A stretch of DNA of 64,000 bases from an uncultured Eubacterium sp. (GTDB lineage Bacteria > Bacillota > Clostridia > Lachnospirales > Lachnospiraceae): NCBI GenBank assembly GCA_910586225.1, contig CAJUIL010000018.1:1-64000 (forward strand). Direction: 5' to 3'. Position 1 is the stretch's first letter. Each line of letters begins with the position of its first letter. Made by a program: the position numbers and the translations under genes. The notes beneath the pieces were generated by a model, which made no database searches, was not told the DNA's origin, and worked only from the letters and a program-made list of their open reading frames with translations. Shown here piece by piece: positions 41,921 to 51,430 of the stretch.

Positions 41921-44855
41921 AGTAATACTCCAGCAGCTCTTCCCTCCTCTCCTTCCACTTCGCCTGAAAATACTCCCCATTCCTTTTCATAAGCCTTTCA
42001 TGCTGCCTGCTCCCTGACTGTGTCGTCTGATGCGGCAGGTGCATCACGCCGATATAAGGGCAGTACGCCAGCTCGTACCCTGCATCCCTGATTTCCAAGG
42101 ATAGATCTGTATCTTCAAAACAAGTCGGATCGTAAAATTCGTCAAATCCGCCTGTCAGCTCAAACAAGCGCCGCTCCATGACAAGTCCGCCTGTGCCTAA
42201 ATACGCTATATCTGTACGATACCAGATATCGGCACTGTCGATTGCCCGGTTATACATATAATCCACGATCGGCCCAGCTGCCTTTCCCGGTGTAAACCAT
42301 CCTGCCGCCCAGCCAACCGCTCCAATCTTGGTATCCGTCTCCAAGATATCCAATGCGCTGTCCAGCCAATGATCACTGACTACCCATTGATCACTGTCCA
42401 AAAAACACAAATATTCCCCCTGTGCATTTCTTACGCCCAGGTTTCTTCCTGATGAGCATCCATTCTTTGTGTTTTTCAGCAAAAGAACCCTATCCGAATA
42501 TTCCTTTTCCAAAAGCTCATAGGATCCGTCGGTACTCCCGTTGTCCACAACGATAACCTCATAGCCATATCTTCCGTTATGGGCAAGCAGCGTATCCACA
42601 CAGCGGCGTATCACATTGCTGTTGTTATAATTCAGCACGATGACAGACATACTGACTGGCTTTCTGTGATAAATGCCTGACTGTTCCATGAGCTTTGCGC
42701 ATCTTGCAAACCAGTTATTCTGTGAAAGGAACACATGGCTGTCCTTAAGCTCCATCGTCCCTTCCTTTATTACCCTGACCCATGCTTCCTTCGAATCCGA
42801 ACAAAATACATTCGGATATCCCTTTATGTCAGGCAGACACGTCGCAAGCACCTTGACATTCATCGCGATATATTCAAATATTTTAAGCGGAGAAACATAT
42901 GCGCCAATCTCGCAGTTTCGAAACGGAAGAAGCGCATAATCCGTATATTTTAAGTAAGAAGGAAGATCAACCTGCTTTTTTAAACCTAAGAAATGAACAT
43001 TTTTCCGCTTCTTTTTGACCCGGTCCATACATCCGGAATAATCCCCGATCAGGTTGATTTCACAGTCCGGACATTTTTCCGCAAGATAATCGATCTTATC
43101 CCATGCGAACCACTCACCCCAGAGCGAGCCAAAATAAAGCAGCGTTTTCCTCCCTCTTTTTAAGTCCGACGGCCTGTTATACTGTCTTAACGGTTCAAAA
43201 ATCTCGATATTTACCGCATTCGGCAAATACTGGTATGTCCGGCTGCAATATTCTTTGATCTTCTCTCCTAACTTCTTTGCTGTAACCGTAATCAGATCCA
43301 CTTTTTGCAAAAAGCTTCGAAAGACATCCGGCTCGTAAAACAGGCATCCCAAAGAAGTATCCCAGTTATCAATATGCTCATATACAGTAAAACAGCCAGC
43401 CTGCTTCGCCCTATCAAGATATGGTTCAAATTTTCTATATGGCACTTCAAATATTACCATCGTCTGCCTGTCCGCCATGCTGGCAAACCAGTCCATATTG
43501 ATCTCATCGATCAGTCTGTGTTCATTCGCTGGAATAAACATATCTGGTATGTTCTCTTCGGTACATGGAAAGCCATAAATGTAAAAAACCTGATAACCCA
43601 GCGAATGAAATGCCCTGGCCAGCTGTGCAGACCTTTGTCCTCCGCCTACATCGAAAAAAGGAACTGCTGCAAATATGATCACACGCTTCGTTTTTTTCTT
43701 ATGTATTCCTTTTTTATCCTCTGGCTGCTGCCTTTGGGATGCTTTTTTCAGCTGCAATTTTACATTTTCCAGACTGTCAAATTCTCTTAAAGCCTTGGCA
43801 GAAGTATTTTTTCGAAGCAGTCTTTTCAAAAACCATCTGGCAAAGTCTCTTTTATCGCGGGTTTTCAAACACTGAACGGCAAACCTTTGTGCCAGCAGCC
43901 CCATGCGGTATGCGCGTTTGCTTTGGATCGTACAGATGCAGCGCAAAGCTTCCTCTATTTCCATCCTGATATGATCCGACTGCTTCTGCTGTTTTTGGAT
44001 GCGCTGCTCTGCCTGCGCAAGCTGCTCTGCAAGCTCGCTGTTTTTATCTGTCAGTATGGCAATCTGATCGGTCAGCGCTTGATTTTTCCGCTCCTGCTGC
44101 GCAAGCTGCTCGGTCAGCATTGCAATTTTCTCACCAAGCTGTACATTTTGTTCGAATAAGCGCTCGCTTTTTTGCTCCTCCTGCATCAGCTGTTCTCGCA
44201 CTTTACGTTCAAACACCTCCGCAAGTCCATTCATACAGTAATGCCCTTTTCTCCCGTACAGCAAAAAAATCTGCGGATTGCTATATAAATTGTCTTCCAT
44301 CTCTGCGCAGTCCACATAATTTGCAAATATCAGATCCATATCCGCAATTTTCAGCGGGATATTTTCCAAATCAAAATGGCTACAATGCTCTTCGATCTGC
44401 AGCGTCTCCCGAAACGGGATCAGGATCATCACGTACTTAGAAGCATAAGCGGCTGCGTTGCTGGCTGCTTCCCACGGCCTGTCAAAGTGCTCCAATACAT
44501 TCGATAGATAACTGATATCTACCTGGATGCTCGTATCCGGCTCACGCAGGATGTCATTTTGGATAAACCGATGATCCGGATACGTCCTTTGCGCCAGAGC
44601 AACTGCTTTTTCTGAAAAATCGGCACCGATCACTGTCGTATGAAAATACCGGTGCAGGATATCTACCGCCTGCCCTCCGGCACACCCAAAATCACAGATT
44701 GATAAATGCTTTTCCCTGATCTCATCTGTCAGCCAATCCGGCATCAGCGAAATGGCAACATTGGTAAAAAACGTCGTTTGCTCTTTCCCCTGCATCGCTT
44801 CCCAGTCATGCTCAAAACGTCCATCCCAGTATTGTTCCGTATTGATATTTTTCAT
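41913..44855 (-). CDS. Methyltransferase-coiled coil-GT-GT fusion protein
   Basis: A 980-residue multidomain protein. Residues 1-190 are a class I SAM methyltransferase (SICDFGCAGGQAVDIL motif I, then VIGADFSEKAV). Residues about 215-315 are a Gln/Glu/Lys-rich coiled coil with heptads (NQALTDQIAIL, NSELAEQLAQAEQRI). Residues about 390-690 are a GT-B-like glycosyltransferase (FFDVGGGQRSAQLARAF, then YFGSLWGEWFAW and SPLKIFEYIAMNVKVLA). Residues about 715-980 are a GT2 domain (SVIVLNYNNSNVIRRC, VVDNGSTDGSY, LDSDQW). Placed next to Wzt, the layout recalls WbdD-type chain terminators, in which a methyltransferase/kinase and a coiled-coil ruler cap the polymer recognised by Wzt, but with glycosyltransferases instead of a kinase. 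Confidence 0.82.
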   Translation of the reverse strand: MKNINTEQYWDGRFEHDWEAMQGKEQTTFFTNVAISLMPDWLTDEIREKHLSICDFGCAGGQAVDILHRYFHTTVIGADFSEKAVALAQRTYPDHRFIQNDILREPDTSIQVDISYLSNVLEHFDRPWEAASNAAAYASKYVMILIPFRETLQIEEHCSHFDLENIPLKIADMDLIFANYVDCAEMEDNLYSNPQIFLLYGRKGHYCMNGLAEVFERKVREQLMQEEQKSERLFEQNVQLGEKIAMLTEQLAQQERKNQALTDQIAILTDKNSELAEQLAQAEQRIQKQQKQSDHIRMEIEEALRCICTIQSKRAYRMGLLAQRFAVQCLKTRDKRDFARWFLKRLLRKNTSAKALREFDSLENVKLQLKKASQRQQPEDKKGIHKKKTKRVIIFAAVPFFDVGGGQRSAQLARAFHSLGYQVFYIYGFPCTEENIPDMFIPANEHRLIDEINMDWFASMADRQTMVIFEVPYRKFEPYLDRAKQAGCFTVYEHIDNWDTSLGCLFYEPDVFRSFLQKVDLITVTAKKLGEKIKEYCSRTYQYLPNAVNIEIFEPLRQYNRPSDLKRGRKTLLYFGSLWGEWFAWDKIDYLAEKCPDCEINLIGDYSGCMDRVKKKRKNVHFLGLKKQVDLPSYLKYTDYALLPFRNCEIGAYVSPLKIFEYIAMNVKVLATCLPDIKGYPNVFCSDSKEAWVRVIKEGTMELKDSHVFLSQNNWFARCAKLMEQSGIYHRKPVSMSVIVLNYNNSNVIRRCVDTLLAHNGRYGYEVIVVDNGSTDGSYELLEKEYSDRVLLLKNTKNGCSSGRNLGVRNAQGEYLCFLDSDQWVVSDHWLDSALDILETDTKIGAVGWAAGWFTPGKAAGPIVDYMYNRAIDSADIWYRTDIAYLGTGGLVMERRLFELTGGFDEFYDPTCFEDTDLSLEIRDAGYELAYCPYIGVMHLPHQTTQSGSRQHERLMKRNGEYFQAKWKERREELLEYYYG

Positions 44856-46150
44856 CTCTGGCTTACTCCAATCCTTGTATCCACATCGTATATTCCGAAA
44901 ATCTTTCTTGGCGTATACATCTTAAAATAGCAGGCGCCTTCAATGTATTCGTAATACTTGATGGAAGCCTCTCTACGATCCTCCAATGCTGCTACCAGAT
45001 AATAATCGCCGTTAGCCAGCCCTGATACAAAGTCAAAGCTGACTTTTACAGTCCCTTCCTGCTGCAGATTTATTTTTTCATCATAAGTCGTCTTTACAAT
45101 AATATCAGTGCCTTCTGTATTTTTTATCGAAAATGCCGCTGAAAGACATCCTGCTTTCATCTCTTTCGAGACATCAAAAATAAGCTCCACGCGTATCTTT
45201 TCATCTGCCTGGAACACACTTTTTCTTTTTCCAGTTTCATCATACAGTCCTGCCGAACGCATCATACCGGGAGCCATTCCCCAATGGGCGATACTGTCTG
45301 GAAACAGGCTTCCCTCGATTTTAGAGCTTTCCTTTTTCGGATCGTTCTGCTTCCTGTCCGTTTCCTGCTCTTGCTTACTTCTGCGCTTGTAGCCGGTAAA
45401 TTCGCTGATATCCTCGATATGCATAAATTCCGTATATTTTGCACTGATAAACGTAGGATCTCCGATATCAACCATCCGGCCTTTATCAATCCAAATCGCG
45501 GTATCGCAAAATGTCCGCATCGTAGCAACATCGTGCCCTACATATAAGATTGTTACACCAGCTTCTTTAAATTCCCGGAATTTGTTAAAACATTTTGCCT
45601 GAAAGCGCATATCTCCAACGCTTAAAATTTCATCTACAATTAAAATATCCGGCTCCACATTGATCGCGCACGAAAATGCCAGCCTTGCAAACATACCGCT
45701 GGAATAAGTCTTAACAGGCTGATATACATAATCGCCAATCTCCGCAAAATCAATGACCGACTGGAGCTTTTCTTCCATTTGGCTTTTTGACAACCCCATC
45801 AGTGTACCGTAGAAAAATATGTTATCGATCCCTGTGTATTCCATGTTAAAACCCATTCCCAGCTCCAGCAAGGAAGAAATCTTTCCGGAAACTGTGATCT
45901 TTCCGCTGGTAGGCTCATAGATTCCCGTGATCATTTTTAACAACGTGGACTTACCAGAGCCATTTCTGCCCATAATTCCAAGAATCTCGCCTTTTTTTAC
46001 CGAAAAGCTTAAATCTGTAACGGCGTAAAAATCCGTATGCAGCACTTTTTTGTCTATACTGAGCGCTTCTTTTAATTTATCCATCGGCGTATCGTACATC
46101 CGAAAAGCTTTTGAAACATGGTCTGCCTCTATTTTGTATGCGTTCTCCAT
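44852..46150 (-). CDS. wzt: Polysaccharide ABC exporter ATP-binding protein with C-terminal domain
   Basis: A 432-residue ATPase of the Wzt/TagH type. The nucleotide-binding domain (about 1-245) shows Walker A GRNGSGKST, signature YSSGMFARLAF, Walker B ILIVDEILSVGD and the H-loop VGHD. A charged linker (about 255-285, rich in K/E/Q) leads to a beta-rich C-terminal domain (about 290-432) of the kind that, in Wzt of E. coli O9a, binds the terminal group of the polymer. The start at 46150 follows AGGAGTGAGTGTGGG. It is 29 bases after the permease gene and its stop overlaps the fusion-protein start (ATGA). Confidence 0.93.
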   Translation of the reverse strand: MENAYKIEADHVSKAFRMYDTPMDKLKEALSIDKKVLHTDFYAVTDLSFSVKKGEILGIMGRNGSGKSTLLKMITGIYEPTSGKITVSGKISSLLELGMGFNMEYTGIDNIFFYGTLMGLSKSQMEEKLQSVIDFAEIGDYVYQPVKTYSSGMFARLAFSCAINVEPDILIVDEILSVGDMRFQAKCFNKFREFKEAGVTILYVGHDVATMRTFCDTAIWIDKGRMVDIGDPTFISAKYTEFMHIEDISEFTGYKRRSKQEQETDRKQNDPKKESSKIEGSLFPDSIAHWGMAPGMMRSAGLYDETGKRKSVFQADEKIRVELIFDVSKEMKAGCLSAAFSIKNTEGTDIIVKTTYDEKINLQQEGTVKVSFDFVSGLANGDYYLVAALEDRREASIKYYEYIEGACYFKMYTPRKIFGIYDVDTRIGVSQR

Positions 46151-46179
46151 CCCACACTCACTCCTGTATCCGCCGTTTT

Positions 46180-46989
46180 CTAAACGGTATCCGCAAAATA
46201 CGGCCTTAACCTTGTATAAATATGAACCCCGGTCAAAAAAAGAAAACCTGTCAGCAGCCAAAAATAAATACCGATCATCGGCCTTTCCCAAAACCATTGC
46301 CTGCCCAAAATGGCATCCCTGTAGCCTTCCACCAAATAATAAACAGGATTGCATTTTAAGATCTGCTGTACCTTATACGGAAACATTGCCATATTCCAAG
46401 CAATCGGTGTTCCCCACATTCCGATCAGCAAAAGAATACCTATGATCTGGTTCAAATCCCTGAAAAATACGATAACCGAGGACGTGATCAGCGACAGTGC
46501 ATACACGAGCATTATTTCCGCAAACATATAGTACACGATCTGAAGCAGCATCATACTTGGAAAATAGCCAAATGCCATACAAACCAACAGCACGATCCCA
46601 AAGAAAAAAAGATGGATATAAAAGCTTGAAATGATCTTTACCAAAGGCAGTATGTTGATGTTGAATTTTACTTTTTGAATCAGATAGTTATATTCCAGAA
46701 AACTATTGCTCGCATAGGAAAACGCTTCGGATAAATACAGCCATTCGATAATGCCGGACATAAACCACAATACAAACGGTATCCCGTCAACATCGCCGCT
46801 GCGAAATCCATACTGAAATACGAGCCAATAAACAACGATCGTCATCAAAGGCTGCAAAATCCCCCATACCATTCCAAAATAAGTTCCCGAAAATCTGCGC
46901 TGTACATCCTTAAAAGACAGATCTAGCAAAAGGTGTCTGTCATAATAAATTTCCCTGCATAACTGCGCTGCTATCTTTAACCGCCTCAT
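46180..46989 (-). CDS. wzm: Polysaccharide ABC exporter permease
   Basis: A 269-residue integral membrane protein of the ABC-2 (Wzm/TagG) type with six hydrophobic segments. The N-terminus has the conserved amphipathic LSFKDVQRRFSGTYFGMVWGILQPL segment before the first membrane helix. Known relatives pass the full-length lipid-linked polymer across the membrane with Wzt. It overlaps the wecB stop by four bases (ATGA), so it is co-translated. It pairs with the ATPase gene immediately downstream. Confidence 0.93.
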   Translation of the reverse strand: MRRLKIAAQLCREIYYDRHLLLDLSFKDVQRRFSGTYFGMVWGILQPLMTIVVYWLVFQYGFRSGDVDGIPFVLWFMSGIIEWLYLSEAFSYASNSFLEYNYLIQKVKFNINILPLVKIISSFYIHLFFFGIVLLVCMAFGYFPSMMLLQIVYYMFAEIMLVYALSLITSSVIVFFRDLNQIIGILLLIGMWGTPIAWNMAMFPYKVQQILKCNPVYYLVEGYRDAILGRQWFWERPMIGIYFWLLTGFLFLTGVHIYTRLRPYFADTV

Positions 46990-48107
46990 ATTTTATCTTG
47001 TCCCATCTTCCATTCGCAAATATGCTTTACAATCCTCTCACTTGCCTTGCCGTCCCCATACGGGTTGACCGCTCTGGCCATTTTCTCGTATGCGTCCGGC
47101 TGGTCAATCAGCCGCTCGGCTTCTTTCACAATTTGTTCTTCCTCCACGCCTGCAATTTTTACCGTACCGGCCCTGACAGCCTCCGGCCGCTCTGTTTCGG
47201 TTCTTAAGACCAGCACCGGTACGCCGCAAGCGGGCGCCTCTTCCTGCAGTCCTCCGGAATCCGTCATAACCAGATAGCTTTGGTTAATTAGATTATGCAT
47301 ATCTTCTACATCTACAGGCGGAATCAAATAAACATTTCCAAGGCTTGCAAGTATATTTTCTGCGGTATTGCGTACCGCAGGATTTAAATGTACCGGATAA
47401 ATAAAATTTATGTCCGGGTACTTTAACGCCAGTCTCCTGATCGCGCCACAGATCTGTTCCAACGGCCGCCCCAGATTTTCCCTTCGATGCGCCGTTATCA
47501 AAACGTACCTTGTATGTCTGGTATCCAGCTTTCGCAGCGTCTGGTCTTTGTATTGGTAATCCGCCTTAACGGTTGTACCAAAAGCATCGATCACCGTATT
47601 TCCTGTTACAAACACATTTTGGCTGATATGTTCTTTTTTGAGATTTTCTTTATTTTCGATCGTCGGTGCAAAGTGCAACTGCGCAAGCCTTCCCGTAAGA
47701 TTCCGATTCATTTCCTCCGGAAACGGAGAATATCTGTCGTACGTGCGCAGCCCGGCCTCTACATGGCCAACTGGAATCTGCTGGTAAAACGCCGCCAACG
47801 CAGCTGCAAACGATGTTGATGTATCTCCATGCACCAGCACGAGATCCGGCTTTTCGATATGAAGGACTTTTTCAAACCCTTCCAGTATACGTGTCGTGAT
47901 TGCCGTCAACGTCTGTCCCGGCTGCATAATATCCAGATCATACTGCGCATGAATCCCAAACAACTCCGTCACCTGATCCAGCATTTCCCTGTGCTGCCCG
48001 CTCAGGCATACAATACTTTCTATGTCCGGATGCTCCTGCAGCTTTTGTACAAGCGGGCACATCTTTACCGCTTCCGGCCTTGTCCCAAATACACTGATCA
48101 CTTTCAT
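46986..48107 (-). CDS. wecB: UDP-N-acetylglucosamine 2-epimerase (non-hydrolysing)
   Basis: A 373-residue GT-B-fold epimerase that interconverts UDP-GlcNAc and UDP-ManNAc. Signature sequences are VFGTRPEAVKMCPLV at the N-terminus, LSGQHREML, VHGDTSTSFAAALAAF, VGHVEAGLRTYDRYSPFPEE-NR, VTGNTVIDA, and TDSGGLQEEAP near the C-terminus. The length fits WecB/MnaA. No UDP-ManNAc dehydrogenase (WecC) is near. Its product may be used directly by one of the following glycosyltransferases or as a precursor for the NeuB-like enzyme. Confidence 0.95.
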   Translation of the reverse strand: MKVISVFGTRPEAVKMCPLVQKLQEHPDIESIVCLSGQHREMLDQVTELFGIHAQYDLDIMQPGQTLTAITTRILEGFEKVLHIEKPDLVLVHGDTSTSFAAALAAFYQQIPVGHVEAGLRTYDRYSPFPEEMNRNLTGRLAQLHFAPTIENKENLKKEHISQNVFVTGNTVIDAFGTTVKADYQYKDQTLRKLDTRHTRYVLITAHRRENLGRPLEQICGAIRRLALKYPDINFIYPVHLNPAVRNTAENILASLGNVYLIPPVDVEDMHNLINQSYLVMTDSGGLQEEAPACGVPVLVLRTETERPEAVRAGTVKIAGVEEEQIVKEAERLIDQPDAYEKMARAVNPYGDGKASERIVKHICEWKMGQDKI

Positions 48108-48139
48108 AAAAACTTTCCTCGTTCCTTCTGCCGCAGCAT

Positions 48140-49255
48140 TTATTTTATCTGGCCTGCCGCGCTTATTTGACGGCTTAACATGGCTTCTATCGCAGCACTT
48201 CTTTCCATCCAGGTATTACTGGATACAAACTTTAGATATTCGTCCTCTGACGCAAACGGACAGCGAATGCCGTTTGAAAGCAGCGCTTTGATCTCACCAG
48301 GCTCATGATATAGCATAACGTGCTTTTTAAACGCTTCTGTTTCCCTGCTCCATACTGCCAGCACCGGCTTGTTCACCGCAAGATATTCATATATTTTTAC
48401 TGGATTGACGGTATGAAGCAGCCTTCCCTTTTTAAAATTATATAGACACACATCAAACCCACGTATCAGTTCAGGCAGCTCCCTATGCGGCCTAACTCCC
48501 AAATAGGTGACTCTCTCATGCACAAATTCAGGCTGCGTATTTTTGCCCACAAGCACGATATGATAATTCCGGTCCAAGCTGAGAATCCTCTTTATAACCG
48601 CAAAATCAAACCATTCGCCGATTGTTCCAACGTAACCGAAAATAATTTTTCCACTTGTTTTTTTCTGTTCCGGCGTCCCGTAGTTTTTTTCACACAGAAA
48701 GTCCTGTGACAACGCATTTGGAACATAGCAGACATTCTTTCTTGTTTTTAATTGTTTATAAAATTTTCTGCTCGTTACAAATACAAGATCCACTGACTGA
48801 AGCAGCTTTCTTCTGCTGTGTTTTAATGTCAGTTTCCAAAGCCTGGAAGAAACCAAAAGCTCTTCCTCATCCATCCAGTCAAAGACAACTGGCTTTCCTT
48901 TCAAATGGCGCACCAGCGTATACCATCCGCTGTATCCTGTCCAGATCATGTCGCAAGAATCCGCTAGTTTTTTAATCTGCCTGTATTCGGAACAATTATT
49001 GATCCCCAAAAAATCTAAAACCTCTATGCTTTTGTGGAGGGTAAACACACCATTTAAGCGGATGCACTTCAAACTAGAGCTGATCTGCCTGACCTCTCCC
49101 TGATACGGCCTTCCCCTTTTGATCAGCCACCGTATCAGACTGACAGTCGGTTCAATATAATACACCTCGTGTTTTTGCGACAGGCATTCTGCAAGCTGCT
49201 GCGGCCTCTGCTTCATATCATCGTAATAGACTGGTGCAAAATACAATATCCTCAT
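48140..49255 (-). CDS. GT-B-type glycosyltransferase
   Basis: A 371-residue protein with the GT4-like bilobal pattern: RILYFAPVYYDDMKQRPQQLAECL at the start, YVPNALSQDF at mid-protein, then KIIFGYVGTIGEWFDFAVIKRIL and NPVKIYEYLAVNKPVLA (donor-binding E-x7-E-like region). It resembles the GT-B part of the 980-residue fusion (FGSLWGEWFAWDKI ... SPLKIFEYIAMNVKVLA), so the two are probably related enzymes. The ATG at 49255 overlaps the stop codon of the upstream GT2 gene (ATGA), which supports this start. Confidence 0.83.
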   Translation of the reverse strand: MRILYFAPVYYDDMKQRPQQLAECLSQKHEVYYIEPTVSLIRWLIKRGRPYQGEVRQISSSLKCIRLNGVFTLHKSIEVLDFLGINNCSEYRQIKKLADSCDMIWTGYSGWYTLVRHLKGKPVVFDWMDEEELLVSSRLWKLTLKHSRRKLLQSVDLVFVTSRKFYKQLKTRKNVCYVPNALSQDFLCEKNYGTPEQKKTSGKIIFGYVGTIGEWFDFAVIKRILSLDRNYHIVLVGKNTQPEFVHERVTYLGVRPHRELPELIRGFDVCLYNFKKGRLLHTVNPVKIYEYLAVNKPVLAVWSRETEAFKKHVMLYHEPGEIKALLSNGIRCPFASEDEYLKFVSSNTWMERSAAIEAMLSRQISAAGQIK

Positions 49256-50208
49256 CCCGACGCCCTGCCTTTGCTTTGCAATATTTTGAACAGCCACCGC
49301 ACCAAGCTCTTTGGCATACAAAACATGAAAATATCAAAATACGCATATTTCTTATTATATTTCCTGTATTTCCAAATCCTGGGAATATCCATATTTTTTC
49401 TCGCCCGGACAAAGGCCTGTATATCCGTTTCATATTTATAATGGATCCCTCTTTTTTTCATCTCAAGCACCAGCCCATAAGCCGGAAGCACACGCTTGTC
49501 ATAATAATCCTGCCTGCTTTGTATTTGCCGGAGAGTTCCCGTCTGGTTGTCACTGTGACGCCGATACCTTACCAGCGGCAGATCCACAAATGCAACCGTG
49601 CCAAACGCTGCTGCTAACGCACAGATCCACTGGTCGCAATATACTCCCTCATAAAACGGCATTGCCCTTTGCACGTATTCCCTCCGAACAAGCATACTGC
49701 ATGACGCCGTACAGTTTTCCATAACATACATCGCTGTCAGATGACTGCCTGACACATAATTCAGACAAACGCGCAGACTGCGCAGGCTTGGATACACAAG
49801 ACGTCCGTTCTCATTCATCACCGACATATCACTGTAAGCTAACACCGCACCGCTGCGCCGGATTTTTGCAACAAGCCTCCATAGCTTTTGCGTTTCCCAA
49901 ATATCATCCTGATCACAAAAAGCCACAAACTCGCCATGAGCAAGTAATACAAGCTTTTCAAATGTTTTGTCAGACCCTTCATTCCTATCGCTTCTCATGA
50001 CGGAAACGCGCTTTTGTTTTCCAAAAACCTGATCTACGGTTTTTACAATATCCGCATACTCTACCTGTACAGACCCATCGTCCATAATAAGCACTTCATA
50101 ATCCTGAAAGCTCTGTCGTTGAATAGATCTTAATAGCTGGCCAAACCATACCAGATTTGGTTCAAAAACAGCGACCAGAACAGAAACCGTTTTATAATGC
50201 TTGTCCAT
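49252..50208 (-). CDS. GT2 (rhamnosyltransferase-like) glycosyltransferase
   Basis: A 318-residue GT-A enzyme with VSVLVAVFEPNLVWFGQLLRSI (VAV-x-N-like start), IMDDGS, FCDQDDIWE (the DxD/DQDDIW motif seen in rhamnosyltransferase-type GT2 proteins), and YRRHSDNQTG at the C-terminal His loop. Typical function is addition of a rhamnose- or glucose-like sugar to the growing polymer. It overlaps the upstream GT4 gene by 17 bases and the downstream gene by 4. Confidence 0.87.
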   Translation of the reverse strand: MDKHYKTVSVLVAVFEPNLVWFGQLLRSIQRQSFQDYEVLIMDDGSVQVEYADIVKTVDQVFGKQKRVSVMRSDRNEGSDKTFEKLVLLAHGEFVAFCDQDDIWETQKLWRLVAKIRRSGAVLAYSDMSVMNENGRLVYPSLRSLRVCLNYVSGSHLTAMYVMENCTASCSMLVRREYVQRAMPFYEGVYCDQWICALAAAFGTVAFVDLPLVRYRRHSDNQTGTLRQIQSRQDYYDKRVLPAYGLVLEMKKRGIHYKYETDIQAFVRARKNMDIPRIWKYRKYNKKYAYFDIFMFCMPKSLVRWLFKILQSKGRASG

Positions 50209-51388
50209 TGTTTTTTCCCATATGATTGTAGATCTGCTCCATCCTCCGGGTGACTGTTCGAACATCAAGCTCCCGGACCTTCTCTTTGTTGCGATGTCCC
50301 AGGTTCTTCCTTAACTGCTCATCTGATATTAACCGCTCCAATGCTTCCTGCAGCCTATCCGCACGCTCAAACGGGAATAAAATCCCACCTGACTTGGCAT
50401 GACCTTTTTTTCCGCCGTCAATCAACTCCCGGTTTCCCCGGATATCAGATACAACGCATGGCAGAGCAGATGCCATTGCCTCCATAAGGGCCACCGGCAA
50501 GCCTTCCCGCCTGGACGGAAACACAAAAATATCCGCATATTGATAAAACTCCGTCACATCCTCCTGGAACCCCATCAGATGCACTTGCTCCAAAACGCCG
50601 CTCTTTTTTGCCTTCCTGTACAAAAATTCTTTCATCTTCCCTTGTCCACAGATAAAATAATGTATTCTTTTATCAGAAAGCCCTGCCAGTGCGGAAATTA
50701 CTACCTGGTGATTTTTACGTCTGCTTAGTTCCCCAACAGACAACAGCAAAACCGCATTTCCAGGGATCCGGTACCTCCTGCAAAACGCCGCCCGCTCCTG
50801 TTTCGTACAGCCAGCACCACAAAACCGCTCCGTATCAATCCCGACTCCCGGTATATAGCACACCTTCCCGGCGTGCATCTTCTTTTTTGCAAGCCTGTGA
50901 TCCTCCCGGTTCACCGTCACCAGCACATCCGTCCACCGCGCCAGCAGCTTTTCCGCCGGATAATACAGCAGCCAGTTCTTAAGCGGCGCGCCTTGATAAA
51001 AATGAAACCCGTGCGCCGTATAGATGACCCGGATGCCCCGGCAGTGTGCCGCCGCACGCACGAGCGCACCGCCGATCGGCGAATGGCAATGAATCCACGC
51101 ATACTGGTGCTTCCCCGTCAGTGCCATCATCTGGCGAAATGCCGCCGCACACGCGCGCACCGCGAATACACTCCTTGGACAGTCCCATTGATGCAATACT
51201 ACCCGCATCCTGCGCAGCGTCTCCTGAAACGTACGCAGGCGCTCTTCATCACACGTATTGCCTTCCTTTAGATTACACGCCACGTGTACCTCATAGCCCA
51301 TATCCTGCAGCAGCCGGATATTCGGCATATTGAACTGATCGATCATCGAAGCCACCGACGCGGCCATCAATACCTTCTTTGGCCGCAT
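50192..51388 (-). CDS. GT4 glycosyltransferase
   Basis: A 398-residue GT-B enzyme with the GT4 layout: KVLMAASVASMIDQFNMPNIRLLQDMGYEVHVACN, IHCHSPIGGALVRAAAH, VIYTAHGFHFYQGA, LLSVGELSRRKNHQVV, and the donor-site YADIFVFPSRREGLPVALMEAMASALP. It is the first glycosyltransferase gene after the regulator, which lies 43 bases upstream. The start at 51388 follows a weak GCGGAGCTTGCGGG; an ATG at 51424 is possible. Confidence 0.88.
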   Translation of the reverse strand: MRPKKVLMAASVASMIDQFNMPNIRLLQDMGYEVHVACNLKEGNTCDEERLRTFQETLRRMRVVLHQWDCPRSVFAVRACAAAFRQMMALTGKHQYAWIHCHSPIGGALVRAAAHCRGIRVIYTAHGFHFYQGAPLKNWLLYYPAEKLLARWTDVLVTVNREDHRLAKKKMHAGKVCYIPGVGIDTERFCGAGCTKQERAAFCRRYRIPGNAVLLLSVGELSRRKNHQVVISALAGLSDKRIHYFICGQGKMKEFLYRKAKKSGVLEQVHLMGFQEDVTEFYQYADIFVFPSRREGLPVALMEAMASALPCVVSDIRGNRELIDGGKKGHAKSGGILFPFERADRLQEALERLISDEQLRKNLGHRNKEKVRELDVRTVTRRMEQIYNHMGKNNGQAL

Positions 51389-51430
51389 CCCGCAAGCTCC
51401 GCTTCTATGTCTGCTATGCCTCATTGTCTG

